Below the pieces are notes generated by a model, which worked only from the letters and a program-made list of their open reading frames with translations, did not search any database and was not told where the DNA came from. Below, in pieces: positions 1 to 10,226 of a stretch of DNA of 64,000 nt; within the stretch, counting starts at the first letter, position 1; each line of letters starts with the position of its first letter. The position numbers and the translations under genes were made by a program. Origin of the DNA: an uncultured Bacteroidota bacterium (lineage in GTDB: Bacteria > Bacteroidota > Bacteroidia > Chitinophagales > Chitinophagaceae); the NCBI GenBank assembly GCA_903877645.1, contig CAIRES010000059.1, forward strand, positions 1 through 64,000, in the 5' to 3' direction.

Positions 1-114
1 GGAACATATAAAGGCGTAGCACAATCGTATGATGTGTATGTGTACCAGGTAGAGGCAGTAACCTCGGCAGGCCGCACATTCAGCAAATCAGGGAATGTGA
101 CGCTGATCAGGTAA
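1..114 (+). CDS. C-terminal end of a gliding-motility-associated (CHU_C) T9SS substrate, partial
   Basis: The first 37 codons of the window, up to the TAA at 112-114, encode the last strands of a CHU_C-type T9SS sorting domain ending in SGNVTLIR. The DNA is identical to the 3' end of the next gene: positions 1-119 equal 4928-5046. The gene therefore belongs to a tandem pair of related secreted proteins. Everything upstream lies outside the window. In the family this domain directs export across the outer membrane and attachment to the cell surface. The function of this protein cannot be told from the tail alone. Confidence 0.85.
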   Translation, partial: GTYKGVAQSYDVYVYQVEAVTSAGRTFSKSGNVTLIR

Positions 115-119
115 TGATA
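1..119 (+). repeat. 119-bp perfect direct repeat, copy 1
   Basis: Identical base for base to 4928-5046. It covers the last 37 codons and stop of one CHU_C gene and a few bases beyond. The match may extend further left outside the window. Confidence 0.97.
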
Positions 120-163
120 TTTACTGTTCCGAATTGTTTCGGGGCAGGATAAAAAGGAATACA

Positions 164-3100
164 ATGAGAACACTATCGACCTTACTTGTACTATCTATTT
201 TAATGCTTGCCCCTTTAAAGAGCATACAGACCACTGCATCTGCGCAGGGCTGGGTTTGGGGCAAAGGCGCCGTTGGCGGTGGCCAGGATACCTGGGCAGT
301 AGCTACCGACCCGTCCGGCAATGTATATGGCGGAGGTATTACGCTTGGTGGCGGCACAACAGATTTCGGCAGTGGAATTACCATTCCGGTAGTAGGTACG
401 GGTTATATAGCTATATGGGTAAAATACAGCCCGACCGGCACACCATTGTGGGCGGGGTCGGCATCTTCGTCGGCTCCGGGGAGTTCTACCTACTTATATA
501 ATATCACAACTGATCCGTCAGGTAACCTTATTGTTTTCGGTTCGTTTAGTTCAGGTACATTGAATATTGGTGCATATACTTTGCCACATACCGGCACGGG
601 TTCAAATTATTATCTTGCCAAGATCAGCCCGACAGGTACTGTGCTATGGGCCGTTAGTGGCGGGTCATCAATTATTACATTTGGCTCAGTAGGAGTAACT
701 ATATTAAGCGCAGGCGGTGTGACGACTGATGCAGCAGGTAATATTTATATTACCTCTTCCTTCAGCAGCGGCTCAATGACTGTCGGCGGGATCACGGTTA
801 CTAATTCTGGCCCAAGTGGAACTTATGATATTTTTGCAGCCAAATTTAACCCTGCCGGCACGGCGCTGTGGGCAAAAGCAATAGGCGGCACAGGTAATGA
901 TTATGGCTTTGGCATTGCTGAGATCCCAACCGGGGATATATATATTACAGGAGGATTCTATTCCCATACTATGGTGGTTGGGGCTTCAGGCATTACTAAC
1001 CCAACGAGCTATTCCTATGCTTACCTTGCTAAACTTTCTGCAAGTGGTGCGCCCTTGTGGGCAGAGGGGGAGGGAGGAGTAAATGGAGCTTTCGGTGTAG
1101 GTTTGGCAAGAGATAACTATGGTAATGTATTTATGACGGGCGGCTTTACAGATGTGTCCATTAATTTTGGCAGCACTACTGTTACACGACCGTATGCCAC
1201 ATCAGCTCCCCAGTATGCATTATACCTTGTCAGATACACACATGATGCGGTATCATGGAGTAAATCGATCGGGGCAAAACATAGTTCTTTATGGGGCTTT
1301 TGTATAGCTATGGCCTCTTGCGGGCAAGTATGGGTGAGTGGTAATTACCGCGACACAGCGAATATTGACGGCTCTTTGCTATACCCAGTGGCAGGAGACG
1401 ATCCTGTATTCATTGCGGGTTATGACCTGGCAGGTGGCGTGGTAGGTTATTCCGGCCTGAGCTCGGGCGCTGATGACCAGAATGGTATTGCCGCCGACGC
1501 ATCCGGCAATGTGTTCATCTGTAGTGACCTGGAAGGGACGTCTATGACCATAGGCCCTGATGTGATCTCGGCATCGGGTGGAGAAACTTTTTATATTGGT
1601 AAGTACGCCAATACTATAGCACCCCCGGATACAACTTTTAACACTAAGGACACAACTGTTTGCGGTATTGCCGGTGAGATCGGGTTCACACTTAAAGGCA
1701 CATCCGGTTATACCAACTATTTGTGGGATGATGGTAGTATAGACTCCACACGTTATGTAAGTGCCGGTGGTACTTATTATGTATACGATATCAACTGCGG
1801 TTCGTCTATGCACATTGATACTTTCCATGTCACATTCGTTGCGCCGATAGATAGCTCACATTCCGTACATGATACAAGTGTTTGCGGAGCATTTGGCGAC
1901 ACACTGCATGGACCGCCAGGTTACTCTTCTTATGTATGGAGTACGGGCAGCACCGACACTGCAATTTTTGCAGCCACTGCGGGTTATTACGTATTGCATG
2001 CAGTATCAGGTAGTGCTTTGGCAGGGTGTAATTTGCTGGTGGATAGTTTTCATGTAGCCTTTTTACCACCAAATGATACTTTGCACAAAGCTACCAATGT
2101 AGATACCTGTGCAGCGATTGGATTTGGCAGGTTGGTGGGTGATGTGGGTTATGCCAATTTTTTATGGAGTACCGGCAGCACAGATTCAGCTATTGTGGTA
2201 ACAAGCGCAGGTACTTATATCTTGGGTGAAGTATCACGGGCTTGCGATTATGTAATTGATACTTTCCATTTCAGTATCGGGCCTAATGACACAACTTTCA
2301 TGCGCCATGATACTGCTGTATGCGGGCCAACAACATCTGTTACAGTTTATGCCCCTTACGGTTATCTTACCTTTTTATGGTCATCGGGAGGCACTGGTTC
2401 CTCTCACCTGGTAACAGGCACTCTTGGGTCTACCTCCAATGTAAGATTATATGCGTCCAGCGGTTGTATTGTACTTGCGGATACATTCTATGTCGCCTTT
2501 GTAAGGCAGCCCACAGTAAATATTGGTGTGGACACTACCATTTGCGCAGGTACATCGCTTACCCTTACATCTACAGAGCCATCTGGTGATTCTTATCTTT
2601 GGAGCTCGGGCAGTACAGGAACATCTATCAGCGTATCTGCCGCGGGTAGTTACTGGCTTAGAGTCACTGACTCCGTATCCTGCAATGCAACGGATACGAT
2701 ACATGTGACAACGGCACCAATACCGGCGGTAAACCTTGGCCCGGATGTGATCACCTGCCCCGGCGTGCCGGCAACACTTGCCTCTACCGGCACCTATCCG
2801 CCTGGCACCACTTTTTTATGGAGTACCGGTGCAACCACCTCATCGATCAGCACATCCGTATCCGGCATATATTGGCTTAGAGTAAACAATGGCGGCTGTC
2901 CGAATACCGATACTATAGTCGTTACTAACCGCTACGATACTACCTATGCCCATGAGAGAGATAGTACATGTATATTGAATTTGCTTGCATCACCACCAGT
3001 TCCATATGTACTTACCGGCCCTGCGGGCTATACCGGTTATTTATGGAATACGGGGGCTACCACTTCATCTATTACGGCATCTGTAGCCGGTACCTATTAT

Positions 3101-5041
3101 GTGTATGCAACGATTGCCTGTAATATGCAGATCGATACCTTCCATTTTTCGATCACGCCAACTGATACCACGTTTATGACTAACAGTAATGCGGTTTGTA
3201 TATCAGTAGGTACTGTAACCCTTAGCTCCCCTGCGGGCTACAGCAGTTATGTATGGAGCACCGGTGGCACAGGTTCATCAACAACAGAGCCTGCCTTCGC
3301 CGGAACAGGTAATTACGGGCTGATCGCATATAACGGCTGCCACATACTGTCTGACAAGTTCTCAGTACGCTACATGCCGGTACCTGTAGTGAACCTGGGT
3401 AATGACACCGCATTCTGTATAGGCAATACACTTACGCTATCCTCGCCTCAACCGGCAGGCTTTGGCTATTCATGGAGTACCGGCAGCACTGCCCCTACGA
3501 TAGATGTATCGGCCTCAGGCACCTATACACTTACCATAACCGACAGCGACTTCTGTACTACAGCATCAGTGATCAGTGTTACCGTATCACCGATACCTGT
3601 AGTAGACCTTGGCCCTGATACAGCTATATGCACAGGCTCCTTCCCACTCCTTCAATCCCGTATCGCGTATCCCCCGGGAGCGACCTATCTGTGGAGCACC
3701 GGCAGTACAGCGCCATCAGTGACAGCTACCAGCATAGGCACCTACTGGCTACAGGTAACAGTAGTAGGCTGCCCCGGCTCAGATACTTTGGTGGTAAAGA
3801 ACCTGTTCGACACACTCAACTTCACCCAAACAGATACATCATTGTGTCTCGGTCAGCAACTGCCTGTAGTGGTATCGGGCACACCGGGTATGACCTACCA
3901 GTGGACACCAACCACAGGTATATCATCATCAACTACAGCAAGCACAGTGATACTTACAGATACGTCGGCTACGTATACGCTGACCGCATCTATTTCGACA
4001 TGTCCGCCAATAGTTAAGTCCTTCCACCTGGATATACAGCCCTACCCGCAGGTATATATCAGCGACAACCGTTTTGTGTGCCGCTACGATACGCTTCACC
4101 TGGAGGCGTCAGTGACACCGGGCTGGTACACGCATTACAGCTACAACTGGTCGCCGGGCGGAGACCTTGATGATTCTACGATACAAAATGCAGTATATAC
4201 AGCAGGTGACTCAGGAAAGATAGTGCTGACCGTGAGTACCCCGCACAACTGTATCGGCAAAGACAGCATCATCATTCATGTACACCCAAGCGATTCGGCG
4301 GTGCTGAACCTGACAGTACATGTATGCCCACATGATTCAGTAAGGCTGATGCCGATCTCAAAAGACCCCGGTACTATCTACCGCTGGCATCCTGGCCTGT
4401 ACCTGAGCGACAGCATGGCTGCCTCGCCATGGGTATACCCGATCACCTCACAGCATTATGTAGGTATAGCATACAACCAATACAACTGCCGCGACACAGT
4501 ACATGCCTATGTGTTAGTAGATGCGAGCGCAGAGATATACTTGGGCAGCGCCTCCACAACGATCTATCCGGGTGAATCATACCAGATACCGACACAGACG
4601 AACTGTACCTCCTTTGCGTGGTTCCCGCCATCAGGGTTGAACTCAGCATCTATATCGGCGCCGATAGCCACACCACAGATCAGCACGAAGTACATAGTGA
4701 ATGCATCGACAGAATGGGGTTGTAAGATCACGGATTCGATAGAGATAGACGTGAGTACAGAGACACTGCTGGCAGTACCGAATGCGTTCACACCGGGTAA
4801 TGGCAGCGGCCCTAACAACACCTTCAAACTGGACAAGCGCGGTATAGCGAAGCTGAATTACTTCAGGATATACAACCGCTGGGGCAACAAGGTCTATGAG
4901 AGCACAGATATAGATGCGGGCTGGGACGGAACATATAAAGGCGTAGCACAATCGTATGATGTGTATGTGTACCAGGTAGAGGCAGTAACCTCGGCAGGCC
5001 GCACATTCAGCAAATCAGGGAATGTGACGCTGATCAGGTAA
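164..5041 (+). CDS. Giant secreted beta-propeller / Ig-like repeat protein with CHU_C T9SS sorting domain
   Basis: A 1625-residue exported protein. The ATG at 164 is preferred over an in-frame ATG at 134 because an AGGA-type ribosome site (about 154-159) precedes it and a clean signal peptide (MRTLSTLLVLSILMLAPLKS) follows. Residues about 35-500 contain SBBP-like beta-propeller repeats, each with a 'D.SGN.Y..G.F' strand and a 'Y..TG..LWA' strand. Residues about 510-1290 hold ten Ig/PKD-like units built around 'Y.WSTGST...I.V...GTYW', with paired Cys, plus one variant unit. The last 90 residues are a CHU_C domain (VPNAFTPG, FRIYNRWG, WDGTYKG). Such proteins are T9SS cargo that stay on or leave the cell surface; an adhesive or structural role is inferred. 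The 3' end is repeated exactly at the window start. Confidence 0.92.
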   Translation: MRTLSTLLVLSILMLAPLKSIQTTASAQGWVWGKGAVGGGQDTWAVATDPSGNVYGGGITLGGGTTDFGSGITIPVVGTGYIAIWVKYSPTGTPLWAGSASSSAPGSSTYLYNITTDPSGNLIVFGSFSSGTLNIGAYTLPHTGTGSNYYLAKISPTGTVLWAVSGGSSIITFGSVGVTILSAGGVTTDAAGNIYITSSFSSGSMTVGGITVTNSGPSGTYDIFAAKFNPAGTALWAKAIGGTGNDYGFGIAEIPTGDIYITGGFYSHTMVVGASGITNPTSYSYAYLAKLSASGAPLWAEGEGGVNGAFGVGLARDNYGNVFMTGGFTDVSINFGSTTVTRPYATSAPQYALYLVRYTHDAVSWSKSIGAKHSSLWGFCIAMASCGQVWVSGNYRDTANIDGSLLYPVAGDDPVFIAGYDLAGGVVGYSGLSSGADDQNGIAADASGNVFICSDLEGTSMTIGPDVISASGGETFYIGKYANTIAPPDTTFNTKDTTVCGIAGEIGFTLKGTSGYTNYLWDDGSIDSTRYVSAGGTYYVYDINCGSSMHIDTFHVTFVAPIDSSHSVHDTSVCGAFGDTLHGPPGYSSYVWSTGSTDTAIFAATAGYYVLHAVSGSALAGCNLLVDSFHVAFLPPNDTLHKATNVDTCAAIGFGRLVGDVGYANFLWSTGSTDSAIVVTSAGTYILGEVSRACDYVIDTFHFSIGPNDTTFMRHDTAVCGPTTSVTVYAPYGYLTFLWSSGGTGSSHLVTGTLGSTSNVRLYASSGCIVLADTFYVAFVRQPTVNIGVDTTICAGTSLTLTSTEPSGDSYLWSSGSTGTSISVSAAGSYWLRVTDSVSCNATDTIHVTTAPIPAVNLGPDVITCPGVPATLASTGTYPPGTTFLWSTGATTSSISTSVSGIYWLRVNNGGCPNTDTIVVTNRYDTTYAHERDSTCILNLLASPPVPYVLTGPAGYTGYLWNTGATTSSITASVAGTYYVYATIACNMQIDTFHFSITPTDTTFMTNSNAVCISVGTVTLSSPAGYSSYVWSTGGTGSSTTEPAFAGTGNYGLIAYNGCHILSDKFSVRYMPVPVVNLGNDTAFCIGNTLTLSSPQPAGFGYSWSTGSTAPTIDVSASGTYTLTITDSDFCTTASVISVTVSPIPVVDLGPDTAICTGSFPLLQSRIAYPPGATYLWSTGSTAPSVTATSIGTYWLQVTVVGCPGSDTLVVKNLFDTLNFTQTDTSLCLGQQLPVVVSGTPGMTYQWTPTTGISSSTTASTVILTDTSATYTLTASISTCPPIVKSFHLDIQPYPQVYISDNRFVCRYDTLHLEASVTPGWYTHYSYNWSPGGDLDDSTIQNAVYTAGDSGKIVLTVSTPHNCIGKDSIIIHVHPSDSAVLNLTVHVCPHDSVRLMPISKDPGTIYRWHPGLYLSDSMAASPWVYPITSQHYVGIAYNQYNCRDTVHAYVLVDASAEIYLGSASTTIYPGESYQIPTQTNCTSFAWFPPSGLNSASISAPIATPQISTKYIVNASTEWGCKITDSIEIDVSTETLLAVPNAFTPGNGSGPNNTFKLDKRGIAKLNYFRIYNRWGNKVYESTDIDAGWDGTYKGVAQSYDVYVYQVEAVTSAGRTFSKSGNVTLIR

Positions 5042-5046
5042 TGATA
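4928..5046 (+). repeat. 119-bp perfect direct repeat, copy 2
   Basis: Second copy of the tract at 1-119, forming the 3' end of the 1625-residue protein gene. Identity stops shortly after the stop codon, so the coding 3' end is what is shared. Confidence 0.97.
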
Positions 5047-5064
5047 AATAAATGACAATTATTG

Positions 5065-5096
5065 AGCGCGGAGCTATTTATAGCTTCGCGCTTTTT
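5065..5096 (+). terminator. Rho-independent terminator of the CHU_C gene
   Basis: A 12-bp stem (5065-5076 with 5081-5092, one G-T pair) closes a TTTA loop and is followed by a run of T. It lies 24 bases after the stop of the large secreted protein. Confidence 0.9.
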
Positions 5097-5166
5097 CGTG
5101 CAAAAGGATTGCATCATGGTTGTCATCATGAAATGCTATCACTATCATCACTTAGCATCCACCTAA

Positions 5167-5218
5167 CCCCCTTCGGCCAAAGCATCCCGATAGCTATCGG
5201 GACCTACGCTAAAGGGGG
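5167..5218. repeat. Nested palindromic intergenic element
   Basis: An outer stem, CCCCCTT (5167-5173) with AAGGGGG (5212-5218), encloses a perfect 18-base palindrome, TCCCGATAGCTATCGGGA (5185-5202). It lies in the 417-bp noncoding gap at 5042-5458. That gap also contains the terminator at 5065 and the dispersed repeat at 5243-5289. Confidence 0.8.
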
Positions 5219-5242
5219 AATTTCCAGCGCGAGTATGCAGCC

Positions 5243-5289
5243 ACATAGGCGGGCGAAATTTGCCTATGTGTACTCGAAACTTATGAGTG
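5243..5289. repeat. Dispersed intergenic repeat, copy A
   Basis: The core at 5251-5289 matches 18277-18315 at 38 of 39 positions. It starts with an inverted repeat, ACATAGGC / GCCTATGT, around GGGCGAAATTT. Both copies are intergenic. No open frame is conserved between them. Confidence 0.9.
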
Positions 5290-5402
5290 AACGATAGCCT
5301 ATCCTATGTGACTATGTGGTGGAATATATCGGGCTGATTCCGGGGCCTGATCAGTATAATATTGACAGCGTTTCTTATCAGGAATTTCATCCGCAAAAGG
5401 GC

Positions 5403-5436
5403 AAAAAAATAACGCCTCCCGGTACAGGAGGCGTTA
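5403..5436 (-). terminator. Terminator of the Ig-like T9SS protein gene
   Basis: A perfect 10-bp stem (TAACGCCTCC at 5410-5419 with its complement at 5427-5436) is followed on the minus strand by a run of T (complement of 5403-5409). It sits just past the stop of the minus-strand gene at 5459. Confidence 0.92.
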
Positions 5437-5458
5437 CAAATATTGTAGCGTTAACGGC

Positions 5459-6880
5459 TTACAATTTAATGAACCGCTGAACTAATGTACCCTGCTCTCC
5501 TTTAAAGGTGATATAATAAAGAGCGGGTGCCAGGGTGTTTACATTTAAGGTAGTTTCTTTAGTGGCGATCTGCTGCTGCGCTACTACTTGTCCCATGCCG
5601 TTTGTAATAGTGAATGATGAATAGTTACCCGCTGTTTTGATGGTCAGTTCATCAGTAGCAGGGTTAGGGAATAATTCAGGTGTAGTGCTTGCTGTGGTAG
5701 TAGTGCTTACGCCTGTGTTGCAAGGTGCTGCATCAATAGTTACCGTAGTGGTAACAGAGCATACGCCTATTGTGTAAGAGATGGTTGCAGTACCTGCTGT
5801 AAGGCCGGTCACCAATCCTGTTGCAGTATCTACAGTAGCTACCGCAGAGCTGCCACTCCATGTGCCGCCTGTGGTGGTGTCCAGCAATATAACAGGGCTG
5901 CTGGTGCAGATAGCCATACTATCGCCTATAATTGCAGTAGGAGCCGGGTCGATGGTAACGATAGTGCTGACACTACAGCCGATACCTAAAGAATAAGTGA
6001 TAATATTAAAACCGGCGCCTACGCTGGTGATCACGCCTGTGGCAGAGTCTGCTTTGGCAAGTGTAGTATCGCCGCTGCTCCAGGAGCCGCCTGCGGTTGC
6101 ATCAGAAAATGTGATAGAAGTACCGGTACAAAGGTCTCCTGCAGGAAGGCCCGCAATAGGAGCCGGAGACGATACAACATTCATGAGGAATGAAACACCA
6201 CAGCCTGTAGGCAAGGTGTAAGAGATCGTAGCAAAACCTGCAGTAGAGCCCAATACGAGGCCGGAGGTAGCATCGATGAACGCAGTACTCGGATCGCTGC
6301 TGCTCCAGCTTCCGCTTCCTGTAGCATCAGTCAGTGTGGTTGATGAACCGATACAGATAATGCCCATGCCGGTAACACCACCGGGCAATGGATCTACATT
6401 GATGATACCCGTAACACTGCAACCGCCGGTAAGCGTATAGCTGGCAATAGCTGTGCCTGATACAATGCCTGACACCACGCCATCTGTATCATTAATGGTG
6501 GCAACGCTTGTGGGGCTGAGGCTCCATGTGCCGCCTGATGGCGTAGAAGACAAAGAAATAGTGCTGCCTGAGCATACCGGTGTGATACCGGCAATGGCGG
6601 AAGGCATTGCATATACAGTAACAACAGCCGTATCAGCGCCGCCAAGGCCGAGGTCATAGCTGATCATCACGGTGCCGGCAGATACGCCTGAAACCACCCC
6701 GGTAGACGAGTTAACGGTCGCTACCGATGGATCAAGGCTGTACCAGGTGCCGCCAAGCGTGGTGTCTGTTAAAGTGGTAGCGCTTCCTGCACATACCGAC
6801 ATCGTTCCGGATATAGCCGCCGCCGCAAATGACGAGAAACCAACAAACAATAATAAAACTGAAAGATAAATATATTTCAT
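5459..6880 (-). CDS. Secreted protein with tandem bacterial Ig-like repeats and T9SS type A sorting domain
   Basis: 473 residues with a signal peptide (MKYIYLSVLLLFVGFSSFAA). Five to six consecutive repeats of about 75 residues follow, each with 'G....C.GS...L.D.T.GGTWSS.....A.VD..TGVV.G...G.A.ISY'. They resemble Big_2-type Ig-like domains and run to about residue 390. The last 80 residues (starting ELFPNPATDELTI and ending LVQRFIKL) are a type A T9SS sorting domain. A cell-surface or released structural protein is the likely role; no catalytic domain is present. It stands convergent to the large CHU_C gene and has its own terminator and a -7 promoter element. Confidence 0.9.
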   Translation of the reverse strand: MKYIYLSVLLLFVGFSSFAAAAISGTMSVCAGSATTLTDTTLGGTWYSLDPSVATVNSSTGVVSGVSAGTVMISYDLGLGGADTAVVTVYAMPSAIAGITPVCSGSTISLSSTPSGGTWSLSPTSVATINDTDGVVSGIVSGTAIASYTLTGGCSVTGIINVDPLPGGVTGMGIICIGSSTTLTDATGSGSWSSSDPSTAFIDATSGLVLGSTAGFATISYTLPTGCGVSFLMNVVSSPAPIAGLPAGDLCTGTSITFSDATAGGSWSSGDTTLAKADSATGVITSVGAGFNIITYSLGIGCSVSTIVTIDPAPTAIIGDSMAICTSSPVILLDTTTGGTWSGSSAVATVDTATGLVTGLTAGTATISYTIGVCSVTTTVTIDAAPCNTGVSTTTTASTTPELFPNPATDELTIKTAGNYSSFTITNGMGQVVAQQQIATKETTLNVNTLAPALYYITFKGEQGTLVQRFIKL

Positions 6881-6921
6881 AAAAAGACTGATTTACGCTA
6901 CGAATGTATAAAATTTACTTG

Positions 6922-6929
6922 CAAATTTA
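6922..6929 (-). promoter_or_regulatory. -7 promoter element (TAAATTTG) of the Ig-like T9SS gene
   Basis: Read on the minus strand, 6929-6922 is TAAATTTG, matching the Bacteroidota consensus TAnnTTTG. It lies about 42 bases before the start codon at 6880. No TTG at the expected -33 spacing is evident. Confidence 0.5.
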
Positions 6930-7067
6930 AAATCGTACACAAATCTCTTGAAAAATAGGCACAAAACATGGGTTGGAAAGTACCGGATTTAACGGCCGGT
7001 TAATGAGCAATGGCGAGCTATCTTATTTTTTTGTTCTTTTGTATTGGTCACATAAAGCACAAGCGCC

Positions 7068-7493
7068 ATGAAGAAAGTATCTTTTGTACTACTTATTGTT
7101 ATAGGCATCTTGGCCGTCTCCTCATGCGGAAGCAATACTGCCCCCGAAGCCGGTACTGCAAACACAATGAAACCCGCGCCATCGGGCGAGGACATTTATA
7201 AGAACAACTGTATTGCCTGCCACCAGGCCAACGGTGCAGGGGTTCCGCCATCTTACCCCCCGCTGGCAAAGGCCGACTACCTGGCCGACCATGGAAAAGC
7301 AATAACAATGGTAATAAAGGGTAGCAGTAGCGAGATAATGGTAAACAGCACCAAATACAGCAATATGATGCCTGCACAGCAACTATCGGACGAAGAAGTG
7401 GCGGCTGTGCTCACTTATGTCTATACCAATTTCGGCAATACAGGCGCTGTGATCACACCGGAGCAGGTGAAGGAGATACGGGCTAAGTATTAA
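7068..7493 (+). CDS. Lipoprotein monoheme cytochrome c
   Basis: A 141-residue lipoprotein cytochrome. The lipobox VSSC places the lipidated Cys at residue 20. The single heme motif CIACH spans residues 48-52, and a Met-Met pair at 100-101 (SNMMPAQQLS) supplies the likely axial ligand of a class I cytochrome c. The protein is probably held in the periplasm as an electron carrier; its partner is unknown. It overlaps the convergent DUF1003 gene by four bases at the stop codons, so the two transcripts run into each other. It is not part of the respiratory operon at 37-49 kb. Confidence 0.9.
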   Translation: MKKVSFVLLIVIGILAVSSCGSNTAPEAGTANTMKPAPSGEDIYKNNCIACHQANGAGVPPSYPPLAKADYLADHGKAITMVIKGSSSEIMVNSTKYSNMMPAQQLSDEEVAAVLTYVYTNFGNTGAVITPEQVKEIRAKY

Positions 7494-7906
7494 GACTTCA
7501 GTTTCAGCTCTGCCAGCATAGTTATGATCTTATCCAGCTTTTCTGTTTCCAGTGCGTTCAGCTTTAGCTGCAAGGCTTCAATTTCTTTTTTGGCATCCAG
7601 GTTGGTCTGGTAGTCCGCCTGTGCCTGTATGCGGTCCCTTTCGCTCTGCCGGTTTTGCGCCATCATGATGATGGGGGCAGCATAGGCTGCCTGTGTGGAG
7701 AACACCAGGTTGAGCAAGATGAAGGGATACGGATCCCAGTGCATCACGAAGCCCACCACGTTTAGTGCCATCCACAGCAATACGATAATGGATTGGATAA
7801 TAATGAATGACCATGATCCCATGCCGTTGGCTACACTATCCGCCAGCCTTTGTCCGAAACCTAATGATTCTTTGTGCAGCTGATGCCACGTGGGTTTTAA
7901 TTCCAT
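7490..7906 (-). CDS. DUF1003 family membrane protein
   Basis: 138 residues. The segment LHKESLGFGQRLADSVANGMGS precedes two membrane spans (about 33-53 and 60-80), and a charged, coiled-coil C-terminus contains QNRQSERDR. This is the layout of the DUF1003 family of small integral membrane proteins, whose role is not established. The stop codon overlaps that of the convergent cytochrome gene. No operon partner lies on the same strand; gyrB is upstream but ends in its own terminator. Confidence 0.88.
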   Translation of the reverse strand: MELKPTWHQLHKESLGFGQRLADSVANGMGSWSFIIIQSIIVLLWMALNVVGFVMHWDPYPFILLNLVFSTQAAYAAPIIMMAQNRQSERDRIQAQADYQTNLDAKKEIEALQLKLNALETEKLDKIITMLAELKLKS

Positions 7907-7940
7907 TGTTATTGCTTTAGATGGTAAAGAAGATGGTGTT

Positions 7941-7970
7941 AAAAAAGCGGCCCATCGCCGGGCCGCTTTT
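7941..7970 (-). terminator. gyrB terminator, possibly bidirectional
   Basis: An 8-bp GC-rich stem (AGCGGCCC at 7946-7953 with GGGCCGCT at 7960-7967) is flanked by A6 on the left and T4 on the right. It can therefore end transcription on the minus strand after gyrB and perhaps on the plus strand as well. Confidence 0.88.
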
Positions 7971-7992
7971 GTTTGTTTATTTTTTGTCTGTT

Positions 7993-10110
<2,118 letters not shown>

Positions 10111-10119
10111 TTATCCACA
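10111..10119 (+). promoter_or_regulatory. Perfect DnaA-box sequence upstream of gyrB
   Basis: TTATCCACA matches the consensus DnaA box exactly. A weaker, inverted look-alike (TGTGGAATA) follows at 10134-10142. Both are upstream of the gyrB promoter. One good box could regulate gyrB or occur by chance; it does not define an origin. Confidence 0.4.
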
Positions 10120-10226
10120 CAGTCTGCATAACCTGTGGAATACCCTGAAAGGCACTATTTCCGGCATTATTATCATAATATAGATGCGATAATTTTGCTA
10201 TGGGGAATGTTATAGATAAAAAGGGC

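Noticed and set aside
1640-4020. Regular repeats that could suggest a repeat array or CRISPR
   Set aside because: They are coding Ig-like units with diverged sequence, in one frame, with no constant repeat/spacer structure.
5052-5297. Open frame of 81 codons after the large CHU_C gene
   Set aside because: It crosses a terminator, the nested palindrome and the dispersed repeat. The second copy of the repeat does not keep the frame.
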